From positions 186,001 through 250,000 of the forward strand of contig NZ_JAAGOW010000005.1 of NCBI RefSeq assembly GCF_010499245.1: a stretch of DNA of 64,000 bases, read 5' to 3'. The position numbers and the translations under genes are program-made. Of this stretch, positions 44,838-53,197 are shown one piece after another. Under the pieces are notes generated by a model, which did not search any database, was not told where the DNA came from, and saw only the letters and a list, made by a program, of their open reading frames with translations. The number at the start of each line of letters is the position of its first letter. The first letter of the stretch is position 1. This DNA comes from Variovorax sp. WS11 (GTDB lineage: Bacteria; Pseudomonadota; Gammaproteobacteria; Burkholderiales; Burkholderiaceae_C).

Positions 44838-45152
44838 TCAAACCTCTCGAAGTTGCTCGGCCAGCACGACAAAGCTGCTGCCACCTGCGGTGGATTCGAT
44901 TCCCCACGGCCTCGTCGTCGCAGCGCGGACCAACGAGCGGCCTTCCGCATCAACCCACTCCGACTCGACCTCACAAGCGATGACGCCGCGCGCGGGAAAC
45001 GCGCTGGCGGCGACCGAAGCCGAGCTCACGATGGCCTCCTTCTCCACGAACCGGTGCACCTGACCCCGCGCGTCGACCAAGAGGCATTCCACGAGAGACG
45101 GATATGTGCTGTCGTCAACCAGCTGCGTGATTTCAACGGCGATGGCTTTCAT
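44838..45152 (-). CDS. Conserved small protein of unknown function
   Basis: A 104-residue soluble acidic protein, MKAIAVEITQLVDDSTYPSL, then VECLLVDARGQVHRFVEKEA, FPARGVIACEVESEWVDAEG and RPWGIESTAGGSSFVVLAEQ. No catalytic motif or membrane segment is visible. The composition and regular alternating strands look like a real, compact beta-rich protein; I recall similar orphan proteins in proteobacteria but cannot name a family. Its own TGA is 16 bp from the right end of the IS30 element, so it was not cut by the insertion. It lies near a Fic gene, 84 bp away on the same strand. Confidence 0.65.
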   Translation of the reverse strand: MKAIAVEITQLVDDSTYPSLVECLLVDARGQVHRFVEKEAIVSSASVAASAFPARGVIACEVESEWVDAEGRSLVRAATTRPWGIESTAGGSSFVVLAEQLREV

Positions 45153-45236
45153 TGGAGCGCGTCCGGAGGAGGTTCATTTCCGTGGCAGAGATGGTGGTCG
45201 AAGGTCCGCTCGTGGGGATGCGAGTTCCCTGGCAGG

Positions 45237-46601
45237 TTACCTGGGCCGCCCGGCGTCAATCCATCTCTGCGTCATGCCTCGCGCGAGGTTGTAGCGGGCG
45301 CAGTTGTATTGCTCCAGGTGGTCCAGTTCGGTGTTTGCGATGACGCGCAGCGCCGCCAAGTCAGCGGTGTCGACGGGCACCTCCGAGAATGCGTCTTCCA
45401 GCTTTCGGCCGTAGAAGACGACGAACTGCATGAGCTCATTCAGGGCCCGTCGGTACCGGGCTCGAAGCGGGTCGGGTACGGCCAGGGAGGCTCGCAGCAC
45501 GCTGTACTTCTGAATCGAGCGACGGTAGATAAATTCAAACAGCTCCACTGCCGCGGCGACGTTGCGCTGTTCGTAGACGCCGAGCATGGCTGTCGCATAG
45601 TCCGTGCGCTCAACGTCCAGGAACGACAGGGGTGCGCAGTTGTACAGCATGAGCGGCATGTTGGCGCTCAGACGACTCGTGCGCTTGTTGCCATCCGCAA
45701 AGGGCTGCAGGTAGGCCATGTTGACCCAAAGGAAGAATGCGGCCTCCACTGGGTTCCGGATGTGGCGGACCTTGTCGATGATGGACTTCAGCATTTCTTC
45801 CAGGAGCGTGGGGATGTTGGTCGGGGAGTAGACAGAGCCGTCGATGTTCACCACGCGCCGGCGAATGCTGCCAATGTCTCGCGAGTCCTTCAAGAGGTCC
45901 TTCATCAACTTAGCTTGCAGGTCAACGATTGCGGGCACCGTGATGCCCTCTGTCGGCACAGCGTCGACCATGAACTCGATGGCGTTCTTGTGGTTGAACA
46001 GCATTAGGGTGTCTTCGTCGAGGGGGACTGCTTGCTCCCCGAGTTCGAAGAGTTCCTTGGTGTCGAGCAGGCTCTTGTTGTTGCCCTCCAGACGCGATGA
46101 CGACCAGGACAGGTCGATGAGCAGCTGCTCCAGAACCTCGCGGGCATAGGTTCCCGCGGGTTGCTGGTCTCGGCTACGGCCGGCGTTGAACAAGTCCGTG
46201 GCAAGTTGCGGCGGCAGCAAGCTGGACCGGTTCGGTATGTAGTTGTCCACAAAACTACGCTCATAGCCTACCGGGGTGCGAGTTCCCAGAGGCGCGCGAA
46301 GCGTTTCGACCAAGCGTAGGGCAGCCGGCGACCACTGCAGCAACCCCGCTGGCGTGGGTGCGGCTGAAGGCAAGGCCCCAAGTGCAGCCTTGGCAGCATC
46401 TGTGGCCACGTAGCGGGTGGACCGGCCGTCCCCCAGCTTCTCCAGAAAGCCAGAGGCCAGGAGGTCTCGCAAGGCCCGGTTGATGGTGGGCCGGGAAGCC
46501 TGGAGGGCTTGCTCCAGTGCACCAGGTTGTACGGGTTCCCCGGCGGCAAGGACCAAGCGCAGCAACGCATCGTGACGGGACGACAGGGTGGGGGTGGCCA
46601 C
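45237..46601 (-). CDS. Fic-family protein with N-terminal winged helix and altered Fic motif
   Basis: A 454-residue protein. Residues 10-75 form a winged helix (LVLAAGEPVQPGALEQALQA, SRPTINRALRDLLASGFLEK). An N-terminal inhibitory-type motif, SSSRLEGN, is at 167-174. The Fic core has LFNHKNAIEFMVDAVPTEG, IRRRVVNIDGSVYSP (flap) and the loop YLQPFADGNKRTSRLSANMP. In the loop the usual catalytic His is Gln299 and the GNGR glycine is Lys306, so ordinary AMP transfer is doubtful; similar LQPF-type Fic proteins form their own subfamily. The start is a GTG at 46601 without a clear ribosome site. An array of 11-bp repeats lies just upstream (46640-46737), suggesting autoregulation through its own winged helix. 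Confidence 0.88.
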   Translation of the reverse strand: MATPTLSSRHDALLRLVLAAGEPVQPGALEQALQASRPTINRALRDLLASGFLEKLGDGRSTRYVATDAAKAALGALPSAAPTPAGLLQWSPAALRLVETLRAPLGTRTPVGYERSFVDNYIPNRSSLLPPQLATDLFNAGRSRDQQPAGTYAREVLEQLLIDLSWSSSRLEGNNKSLLDTKELFELGEQAVPLDEDTLMLFNHKNAIEFMVDAVPTEGITVPAIVDLQAKLMKDLLKDSRDIGSIRRRVVNIDGSVYSPTNIPTLLEEMLKSIIDKVRHIRNPVEAAFFLWVNMAYLQPFADGNKRTSRLSANMPLMLYNCAPLSFLDVERTDYATAMLGVYEQRNVAAAVELFEFIYRRSIQKYSVLRASLAVPDPLRARYRRALNELMQFVVFYGRKLEDAFSEVPVDTADLAALRVIANTELDHLEQYNCARYNLARGMTQRWIDAGRPR

Positions 46602-46639
46602 GGAGTAGGAATGTTGTCAGCTGAAGAGATTGGGGCTCG

Positions 46640-46737
46640 AATCTCGTCATAGCGACAAGAATACGCCCTAATCTTATCATTCAGACAAGTTTATGACAAG
46701 ATTGATGATGAGATTAAGAGGTTTTGATGACAAGAAA
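46640..46737. promoter_or_regulatory. Array of 11-bp operator-like repeats in the fic promoter
   Basis: The motif AATCTYRTCAT occurs at 46640-46650 (AATCTCGTCAT) and 46670-46680 (AATCTTATCAT) on the plus strand. On the minus strand it occurs at 46693-46703 (ATGACAAGATT) and 46705-46715 (ATGATGAGATT). Weaker minus-strand copies are at 46652-46662 (8 of 11) and 46727-46737 (9 of 11). The pair 46670-46680/46693-46703 is an inverted repeat with 10 of 11 matches. The AT-rich array lies between the fic start and an IS remnant. Confidence 0.65.
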
Positions 46738-46777
46738 GATTCAGGGGCCCTGGGGCTTTGCAACCCAGGCGCCCAGC

Positions 46778-46937
46778 CGCTCGGGCGGGCCTGGACTGCG
46801 CATCCTCGCGCCAACGCTCCAGTGTTCCCACTCCTATGCCGACCTCGCGCGCCACCACCTCCAGCGCCGAGCTCTCCGGCGGAAGCAGTCCTGCTCCGCT
46901 CGGTCCTTGAATGCTTGTCCGTATCGAGCCACTCTCA
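46778..46937 (-). pseudogene. IS orfA-type transposase remnant
   Basis: A short remnant of a helix-turn-helix transposase OrfA. From an ATG at 46937 one frame reads MRVARYGQAFKDRA. After a small indel another frame reads LLPPESSALEVVAREVGIGV, then GTLERWREDAQSRPARA. Together they match the start of IS3-type OrfA proteins. No further transposase sequence or end repeats are seen, so it is a dead fragment. Confidence 0.6.
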
Positions 46938-47050
46938 TCCTTCATCGCCGCCCCCGGGTTCTTGGTTCTAAGGAGGCGACAACTATTCTGCCGCGGGGGG
47001 CGGGCCCCAAGCGGTCACAACCAATTCTGGAAAGCGGCCATTCGTGGCCA

Positions 47051-48040
47051 CTACTCGATTACCCTATCGGCGCGAAACAGGACCGACTGCGGGATCGTGA
47101 TCCCGAGCGCTTTCGCAGTCTTCAGGTTTACCACGAGCTCTAACTTGGTCGGCTGGTCGACTGGAAGATCGCCGGGCTTCGTGCCCTTGAGGATCTTGTC
47201 CACGTACGTGGCGGCGCGCCGGAACAAGTCGACACGGTCTGGCCCATAGCTCGCAAGACCGCCAGCGTCCGCGAATCCCGACGACTGATATATCGACGGC
47301 AGGCGGCTCTTTGCCGCAAAGTCCACGATTCGCTTTAGATTCGTAGTGATCACCGGGTCTGGCAGGATGGCAAGAGCGCCAGCGCGCGCCCTGGTTGCAG
47401 CTTCGAACGCCTTGTCCAACTCGCTGGGGCTCCTTACCTCCAGCGAGTGAAGCTGGATTCCCAGCTGCCGTGCCGGTTGTTGGTTTTCTTTCCAATTGAG
47501 TGTCGCGCTTGCGCTCTGTGGATTCCACAGCACAGCCACGTCGGAGAGCTTGGGAACCATTTCCTTGAGCAGCTCCAGCCGTTTCCCGGCCAACTGCTGG
47601 AGCATTTGGGATAATCCCGTGACGTTGCCGCCGGGCTTCGCCAGGCTCTCAACCAGTCCGTTCGCAACAGGGTCACCCCCAGCCACCATAACGATAGGGA
47701 TAGCCCTGGTAGCTTTTTGGGCAGCCAGAGTATCGGAAGTGGCGGTAGTGACGATGACGTCGACCTTGAGACGGACGAGATCGGCCGCGAGTTCAGGGAG
47801 GCGATCGTGTCTGCCCTCCGCATAGTGGTACTCGATGCTGATGCTCTTTCCCTCGATCCATCCGAGGTCGCGCAGACCGAGCCGGAATGCCTGGTACGAG
47901 GGCGCGTCATCGGAAGGCGAGAATCCCGAGAGCAGTCCTATCCGGCGGACTGTTGGCGGCGCCTGCGCGCGTGCCGTGCCCGCCCAAGCGAGCGCGCCGG
48001 CTCCGAGCGCAAGGAGCAATTCCCGACGACGTTTGGTCAT
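47051..48040 (-). CDS. ABC transporter substrate-binding protein (TrpX/DUF534-like)
   Basis: A 329-residue binding protein. The N-terminus (LLLALGAGALAWAGTARAQA) is a signal peptide preceded by KRRR, a Tat-like or strongly positive start. Motifs: RRIGLLSGFSPSDDAPSYQA, FRLGLRDLGWIEGKSISIEY, GRHDRLPELAADLVRLKVDV, ATRAIPIVMVAGGDPVANGL, SLAKPGGNVTGLS. This family (often called ABC substrate-binding or DUF534) binds small organic ligands. The matching permease and ATPase genes are absent here, so it is an orphan, and its neighbours are mobile-element remnants. Confidence 0.88.
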   Translation of the reverse strand: MTKRRRELLLALGAGALAWAGTARAQAPPTVRRIGLLSGFSPSDDAPSYQAFRLGLRDLGWIEGKSISIEYHYAEGRHDRLPELAADLVRLKVDVIVTTATSDTLAAQKATRAIPIVMVAGGDPVANGLVESLAKPGGNVTGLSQMLQQLAGKRLELLKEMVPKLSDVAVLWNPQSASATLNWKENQQPARQLGIQLHSLEVRSPSELDKAFEAATRARAGALAILPDPVITTNLKRIVDFAAKSRLPSIYQSSGFADAGGLASYGPDRVDLFRRAATYVDKILKGTKPGDLPVDQPTKLELVVNLKTAKALGITIPQSVLFRADRVIE

Positions 48041-48255
48041 GCGATCCCCTCATGGGCGCCCTCACCCGCGCGGCACTACGTCCTGTCGCGCCTCGCGAAG
48101 CATACCCGCCGGTCGTCAGATGCACCTGCACCGCTGGCTAACTGGACTCGAACGACCGCTTCGAGCAAGGCGACAGAGCGACCGCTGTTGGCCCGGATTC
48201 TGCCCCACACCACCTGGCCGGCAGGTGCCTGATCGGACATTCAAAGAGGTGAGAG

Positions 48256-48606
48256 CTAGTTCCGCAAGATCTTCTCGATCGACTTTCCTTTCGCAAGCTC
48301 GTCGACCAGCTTGTCCAGGTAGCGGATCTTTTGCATCAGCGGATCATCGATCTCTTCGACGCGAACACCGCAGACGACTCCCTTGATCAGCGAACTGTTT
48401 GGATGCATAGCCGGGGCATGAAGGAAGAACGTTTCGAAATCGTTCTCTTGTTCGATCTGCATCTGAAGTCCCGCCTGGTCATAGCCCGTCAGCCAGCGAA
48501 TGACTTGATCGACTTCTTCCTTCGTACGATTCTTGCGCTCCGCTTTCTGAACGTACAACGGATACACCTTCGCGAACGGTATCGCGAAAATTCGATGCTT
48601 CGGCAT
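48256..48606 (-). CDS. DUF2200-family protein
   Basis: A 116-residue protein, MPKHRIFAIPFAKVYPLYVQ, KAERKNRTKEEVDQVIRWLT, then HPNSSLIKGVVCGVRVEEID and MQKIRYLDKLVDELAKGKSI. It matches the conserved DUF2200 family of cytoplasmic proteins of unknown function. The ATG at 48606 was chosen because AGGAGA lies 8-9 bp upstream; an ATG at 48612 is too close to that site. A diverged fragment of a second copy is found at 54120-54227. Confidence 0.82.
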   Translation of the reverse strand: MPKHRIFAIPFAKVYPLYVQKAERKNRTKEEVDQVIRWLTGYDQAGLQMQIEQENDFETFFLHAPAMHPNSSLIKGVVCGVRVEEIDDPLMQKIRYLDKLVDELAKGKSIEKILRN

Positions 48607-49100
48607 CGTCATTTCTCCTGCGTGCCGGTCGGAATGCCCGATTCCTGCCGACTGTGGCCAGTCACCTCTAGCTCGCACCGCTGGCCTAGGGGGCGAACCC
48701 CGAAAAGCGAAAGGTTGGGGCGAACTTCCGCTTCTATGAGGACTTGTTTGTCAAGCGGCGTCGGTCAACATATCGGTGGATGGTATTTCATGATGACCTC
48801 TGCATTGAATGTCTCATGTCTACGGGCGGGACTTGGCTCGGGAGATTCATCGGGTCCAAGGTCGGGGCGTGACGAGCGTTCGAGCCACTGCTCGGACGAG
48901 CTTCTATCCGTGCACGGTGTGGATGCCGTGCACCTCATGCAGCATGCGCGCGAAGCGCAATGGCAAACCCCTGTTACCGACGCGCCCCATCTTATTGGAC
49001 GGTCACTTTGCAGTGACCCGCGGAAGTTCCGGGCGCGTCGACCTTTGACCATCAATGTGCTCCTTGCTTAGCCGTGTGGGGTGGAGTTGCTCGCGTCGCT
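48607..49100. other. Gene-free stretch downstream of the IS110 3' end
   Basis: About 490 bp with no convincing coding region; small open frames here lack family resemblance or ribosome sites. Part is probably the non-coding right end of the IS110 element, whose interrupted transposase gene ends at 49101. If the element belongs to the IS1111 subgroup, its guide (bridge) RNA would be expected in this stretch. The element's exact edge could not be fixed. Confidence 0.4.
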
Positions 49101-49198
49101 TCAGGCGCCGGCCGGCTTGAGCACTGCGCCGGACGGTATTTCCCCATGCTCAAGGTAGCGCCACAACGCGATGGCCAGGCGTCGAGCCAGCGCCACCA
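49101..49198 (-). pseudogene. 3' end of the interrupted IS110 transposase gene
   Basis: This encodes the C-terminus VALARRLAIALWRYLEHGEI then PSGAVLKPAGA and a TGA stop at 49101-49103. That tail is typical of IS110-family transposases. It joins in frame to the 5' part at 52142-53197 if the intervening element is removed at the GCCACCA repeat (49192-49198 / 52149-52155). Confidence 0.9.
49192..49198. repeat. Left copy of the 7-bp junction repeat (attL core)
   Basis: GCCACCA, identical to 52149-52155. It is the only sequence shared by both junctions and marks where the recombinase crossover could have occurred. Confidence 0.75.
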
Positions 49199-49234
49199 CG
49201 GTTAACGTCAACTGCACTCTCGTCCAACCAGTCG

Positions 49235-49516
49235 TTGGGTTGGGCCGAGATTCGGCATCCGTTTCATCCACGTAGGGGGCAGCGCTTTGCTGTACTGAAG
49301 GCGCGATACGTTGCGGGTGTGGACACGCTGATCCTTCGGGATGATGGCGAGCGCCTCAGCTTCGCCATCGCTCGCGAATGGACCGACCTCGCCGCGCCCA
49401 ATCCATCCCAGCGAGTTGACGGCTCGACGGCTCGGCTTGACCTGGGCTCGCTGTGCGATCTGGTCGCGCTGCTTGAGATCCTGGCAGCTCGCTCGTGCGG
49501 AGGGCTTGTCAAATGA
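49235..49516 (+). CDS. DUF5372-type accessory protein of the recombinase element
   Basis: A 93-residue protein, AEIRHPFHPRRGQRFAVLKA, then RYVAGVDTLILRDDGERLSF and REWTDLAAP. It resembles the small DUF5372 proteins encoded next to serine recombinases in compact mobile elements. No ATG exists in frame; TTG at 49235 is the only usable start before the element's left edge. The upstream frame would run into the IS110 tail. The next gene starts 48 bp later. The function is unknown, probably accessory to integration. Confidence 0.6.
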   Translation: MGWAEIRHPFHPRRGQRFAVLKARYVAGVDTLILRDDGERLSFAIAREWTDLAAPNPSQRVDGSTARLDLGSLCDLVALLEILAARSCGGLVK

Positions 49517-49564
49517 GCGTTCATGAACTATTGTCGGACCAGTTATATCTGTGGTCCGTCAAGA

Positions 49565-49897
49565 ATGACAGAGCCGACCTCTTCAGCCCTCAAGCGACGC
49601 CGCAGGCAACTGCTGCGCAAGATGCCGCCGCTGGACGCTGTGCTTCGGGGCTCCTTGATCGAACGCTACAAGCGCTGCGGCAATCCAAACTGCAAGTGCG
49701 CAGAGGGTCCCGGACACGGACCCAAGTACTACCTCTCGGTGAGCTACTCGGGCAGGTCGCCTCAAATGGACTACGTCCCCCAGGCCGAGCACGCGCAGGT
49801 ATGCGAGCACCTGGCCAACTACGCCCAAGTGCGCGAGATCTTGGAGGAGATCTCCGAGATCAACCACGAACTGCTGCGTCGGCGAGAGCCACTCTGA
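49565..49897 (+). CDS. DUF6788-type zinc-ribbon accessory protein
   Basis: A 110-residue protein. Residues 10-50 read KRRRRQLLRKMPPLDAVLRG, then SLIERYKRCGNPNCKCAEGP with a CxxxxCxC zinc-type cluster, and HGPKYYLSVSYSGRSPQMDY follows. The C-terminal third is helical (EILEEISEINHELLRRREP). The pattern matches DUF6788 proteins found directly upstream of serine recombinases. The ATG at 49565 gives MTEPTSSALKRRRR; an in-frame ATG at 49523 is an alternative. It may bind DNA at the element's ends. Confidence 0.7.
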   Translation: MTEPTSSALKRRRRQLLRKMPPLDAVLRGSLIERYKRCGNPNCKCAEGPGHGPKYYLSVSYSGRSPQMDYVPQAEHAQVCEHLANYAQVREILEEISEINHELLRRREPL

Positions 49898-50036
49898 GGT
49901 GCAACGGTGAGCCAGGTATCACCCCTGTCGCCCACCGTCCCCATCGATCTCTCAGTTGGCGCGACTCTGTTGGCCAACATGCTGATCGCCATGATCGAGG
50001 CCGACCCGACGCTCATGTCCAGTGTGGAGGCCTGCG

Positions 50037-52133
50037 ATGAACACGACCATCACTCAAGCGCACCTGAGCAAACCGGCGTACATCTACGTGCGGCAGTCGA
50101 CACCGGGTCAGGTGCGTCACAACCAGGAGAGCACCGAGCGCCAATATGCGCTGCAGGACAAGGCACGGGCCATGGGGTGGCCGCAGGGGTCGATCCGCGT
50201 GCTGGATCGGGACCTGGGCCGCTCGGGGGCACAGATCGCCGGTCGCGAGGACTTCAAGACGTTGGTGGCGGATGTCTCGATGAGCCAGGTCGGAGCGGTG
50301 TTTGCCCTGGAGGTGTCGCGCCTGGCGCGCTCGAGCCTCGACTGGCATCGGCTCCTGGAACTGTGTGCCCTGACGCACACCCTGGTGATCGATACCGATG
50401 GCTGCTACGACCCCGCGGACTTCAACGACGGACTGGTGCTCGGAATCAAGGGCACGATGGCCCAGGCCGAACTGCATTTCTTGCGCGGGCGCCTCCTGGG
50501 CGGCAAGCTGAACAAGGCGCAGAAGGGTGAGTTGCGCTTCCCCTTGCCGGTAGGCTTTTGCTTTGACGACCACGACCGCATCGTCATGGATCCCGACGAC
50601 GAAGTGCGGGGGGCCGTGCAACTGGCGTTTCGAGTGTTCCGGGAAACGGGCAGTGCCTACGCCGTTGTCCAACGCTTTGCAAGGGACGGCCTGCGCTTCC
50701 CAAAGCGCGCCAATGGAGGTGTGTGGGCTACCAAGCTCGTTTGGGGTCGACTCAGCCAGAGTCGTATTCTGACCCTGCTGAGGAACCCGATGTATGCCGG
50801 CAGCTACGTTTTCGGCCGCCGCCAGTACGCCAGAAGCATCACCCCCGAGGGCGAGGTGCGCAAGAATGTGCGGGCGGTCCCCATGCCGGAGTGGCGTGTC
50901 CACTTGCGTGAACACCACGAGGGCTACCTCACCGTGGAGGAGTTCGATCAGAACCAGCGGCGCCTGGCGAATAACCGCAATAACGCGGAAGGGACCGTGC
51001 TCAGCGGTCCGGCACGCGAAGGCCTTGCGTTGCTCCAGGGAATGCTGTTGTGCGGCACCTGCGGGCGGGCGGTCCTAGTGCGCTATCAAGGCAACGGCGG
51101 CATCTATCCCACCTACCAATGCACTTGGAGGCGCCGCGAAGGGCTGGCCACGAAGAACTGCTTCAGTGTGCGCACCGAGCTGCTCGACGACGCCATCTGC
51201 GCAGAGGTATTCAAGGCCCTGAAGCCAGCCGAACTCGAGTTGGCCTTGGCAGCCTTGAACGACCTTGAGCAGCGCAACCAAGCCGTCATGCGTCAGTGGC
51301 ACATGCGAATCGAGCGCGCCGAGTATGACTGCGCATTGGCCAAACGCCGCTATGAAGAAGTCGACCCGTCCAATCGCCTGGTCGCCGCAAGCCTTGAGCG
51401 CCGCTGGAACGAAGCCATGTTGCACATTGACGAAGTCAAGTCCGAAGCCGCAAATTTCCAGACCCAGAAGGCCCACGTCGTGACGCCCGAGCAGAAGACG
51501 AAGGTTCTGGCTCTGGCTCGTGATCTGCCGCGCGTCTGGCGCGCTGCGACGACCCAGTCGAAGGATCGCAAGCGGATGCTGCGACTGCTCATCCGCGACA
51601 TCACGGTCGAGAAACTCACTGATGCGAGACAGGTCGTTCTGCACGTTCGCTGGCAAGGGGGTGCCTGCACCGACACCACGATTCCTCTCCCAAGCCCGAT
51701 CGCAGACCAAATGCTTTACCCGCGCCAGATCATCGAACGCATACGAGAACTGTCCAGCCGGCTCTCCAATCAACAGATCGTCCAGGCCTTGAATGAAGAG
51801 GGCCTTCGCAGTCCGCGTGGACTGCCAATTACGCGGGCAATGATCAAATGGATCCGCATTCGCTACGCCGTGCCTTCCGTCTGTCTGATGCGTCCAGAAG
51901 AGCTCACAGCCGGGCAACTTGCTGATCGCCTATCCGTGAGTGTCTATTTTGTTCGCTACTGGATAAAGCGCGGAGTTATTGATGCACGCCATCTCGGCGC
52001 ACAGGGCCCCTGGTGGATCACGATCACCGACCAACAGGAGCAGCAACTCCGTGATCGCATACGCACCTCAGGTCACTTGAAGAACCATCGCGAGACGCTA
52101 CCCGACGTCTATCATCCCAACTCTCAGCTGTGA
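50037..52133 (+). CDS. Large serine recombinase
   Basis: A 698-residue serine integrase. The N-terminal catalytic domain contains AYIYVRQSTPGQVRHNQEST (nucleophilic Ser in the VRQS motif), ALEVSRLARSSLDWHRLLEL and LILGIKGTMAQAELH-like VLGIKGTMAQAELHFLRGRL. The recombinase domain follows (WGRLSQSRILTLLRNPMYAG, SYVFGR). A zinc ribbon is CGTCGRAVLVRYQG with a later CTWRRREGLATKNCF. A coiled-coil (EQRNQAVMRQWHMRIERAEY) and a C-terminal DNA-binding tail (LTAGQLADRLSVSVYFVRYW) complete it. The ATG at 50037 follows GGAGG. It would insert and excise the 49199-52155 element. Confidence 0.9.
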   Translation: MNTTITQAHLSKPAYIYVRQSTPGQVRHNQESTERQYALQDKARAMGWPQGSIRVLDRDLGRSGAQIAGREDFKTLVADVSMSQVGAVFALEVSRLARSSLDWHRLLELCALTHTLVIDTDGCYDPADFNDGLVLGIKGTMAQAELHFLRGRLLGGKLNKAQKGELRFPLPVGFCFDDHDRIVMDPDDEVRGAVQLAFRVFRETGSAYAVVQRFARDGLRFPKRANGGVWATKLVWGRLSQSRILTLLRNPMYAGSYVFGRRQYARSITPEGEVRKNVRAVPMPEWRVHLREHHEGYLTVEEFDQNQRRLANNRNNAEGTVLSGPAREGLALLQGMLLCGTCGRAVLVRYQGNGGIYPTYQCTWRRREGLATKNCFSVRTELLDDAICAEVFKALKPAELELALAALNDLEQRNQAVMRQWHMRIERAEYDCALAKRRYEEVDPSNRLVAASLERRWNEAMLHIDEVKSEAANFQTQKAHVVTPEQKTKVLALARDLPRVWRAATTQSKDRKRMLRLLIRDITVEKLTDARQVVLHVRWQGGACTDTTIPLPSPIADQMLYPRQIIERIRELSSRLSNQQIVQALNEEGLRSPRGLPITRAMIKWIRIRYAVPSVCLMRPEELTAGQLADRLSVSVYFVRYWIKRGVIDARHLGAQGPWWITITDQQEQQLRDRIRTSGHLKNHRETLPDVYHPNSQL

Positions 52134-52141
52134 GGAGTGCT

Positions 52142-53197
52142 TTATGAAGCCACCATCACGATCCCCACACGGCGCATGCGCTTGCCCGCGCCGGCGAAGC
52201 GCCGGTTGAACCACTGCGTGAGTGCGCTGCCGGGCTGTAGGCGGAGCCAGCTCCAAGCCAACTCCACCAGCAAGCCTCGCACTCGCCTGTTGCCGGCCTT
52301 GCTGATGCCTTGCTCAATCTTGCTGCCCCCGCTGTCATAGGGCGTGGGCACCAGGCCCAGGCAGCCGGCAAGCTCGCGCCGGTTGGCGAAGCGCCGCCAG
52401 CCGAAGAGCTCCTTGTCCAGCACCCAGGCCGTCTTGAGACCGATGGCCCGCAACTGAGTCAGGTGCGCCACCACCGGCTGCTTGCCAGTTTCGACTTCCA
52501 GTCGCCGTTCAGCTTCCAACGCCTTCACCTGCTGTTTGACCAGCGACAGCCGTGCGCTCTCACGTTCGATTTCGGCACGCAACACAGGCGGCACTTCCTC
52601 GCGATGACGCTCCCACCAGCTTGCCCAATCACGCCCGCCGATAACGACGTTCGGGCGCAGGTTGTGTAGCACGAGCAGCGAGCCGATGCGGTTCATGTGT
52701 GCGGTGCGCTCCGTCGTCAGCCGGGCGAGCTCGCGATGCGTGCGGCGCGCGTCTTCGTCCTCGGGCGTCGGTTCGCGCAACACCGACCAAACGCGTTCGC
52801 CACCGTGGTGGCGCAGCAGCATCGCCAGCAGCTTGTCACCATCGAGGCGGTCGGTCTTGGCCCGCCTGGCGCGTCGGTTCACCTCGATGCTCGCGGCGTC
52901 GACCACGATGTTGTCGACGCCTTGCTGAACCAGCCAGCGGTGCAACCACCAGCCGTCGCGACCTGCCTCGTAGCAGGAATGAGCCTTGCACTGCGGCCCA
53001 AGCTTGCAGCGCTCCGCAACCTTGCGGATGCAATCGACGACCGCTGTCGTGTCGCCCGCGTCCACGTTGTAGCGGCTCGGGCCACGGCAGCCGTCGCTCG
53101 CCGTCACCTTCCACTTCTTGTCGCCCAACTCGAAGCTGATGTACAGCTCACCGGCTATCGCCGTATCCTTGTCTGGTAGGACTGTCTGGGTCGTCAT
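52142..53197 (-). pseudogene. IS110-family transposase, 5' part (interrupted)
   Basis: The first 350 codons of an IS110 transposase, on the minus strand. The DEDD domain includes ISFELGDKKWKVTASD, SCYEAGRDGWWLHRWLV and RAKTDRLDGDKLLAMLLRHH. The C-terminal domain holds LRAIGLKTAWVLDKELFGWR, LAGCLGLVPTPYDSGGSKIE and QGISKAGNRRVRGLLVELAW with its conserved serine. The original gene continues VALARRLAIALWRY at 49101-49198; here the insert changes the frame to VAS and a stop. A good AGGAGACGG ribosome site precedes the ATG at 53197. The truncated protein lacks only about 29 C-terminal residues and may or may not be active. Confidence 0.9.
52149..52155. repeat. Right copy of the 7-bp junction repeat (attR core)
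   Basis: GCCACCA, partner of 49192-49198. Outside it the IS110 sequence continues as TCACGATCCCCACACGGCGC. Confidence 0.75.

Larger units (their letters stand above)
49199..52155 (+). mobile_element. Serine-recombinase element inserted in an IS110 transposase gene
   Basis: An approximately 2,957-bp insert flanked by a 7-bp direct repeat GCCACCA (49192-49198 and 52149-52155). It carries three plus-strand genes: a DUF5372 protein, a DUF6788 protein and a large serine recombinase. The host transposase gene is on the minus strand; cutting at the repeat recreates GTG ATG GTG GCG CTG GCT and a full-length reading frame. No inverted terminal repeats were found, as expected for site-specific integration by a serine recombinase. 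The family of small elements with this gene trio recurs in proteobacteria (for example the y4b genes of Rhizobium NGR234, from memory). Confidence 0.85.

Noticed and set aside
43670..44983. Reading the IS30 transposase as an intact 437-residue protein ending at 44983
   Set aside because: The last 75 or so residues come from the wrong frame and from DNA outside the element; the expected tail is present in another frame.
48331..49071. Open frames on both strands between the DUF2200 gene and the IS110 tail
   Set aside because: No ribosome sites, no recognisable motifs, mixed composition; more likely non-coding IS end.
49907..50530. Plus-strand open frame starting GTG between DUF6788 and the recombinase
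   Set aside because: Its first 35 codons look plausible, but the rest is a shifted copy of the recombinase coding sequence; no family resemblance.
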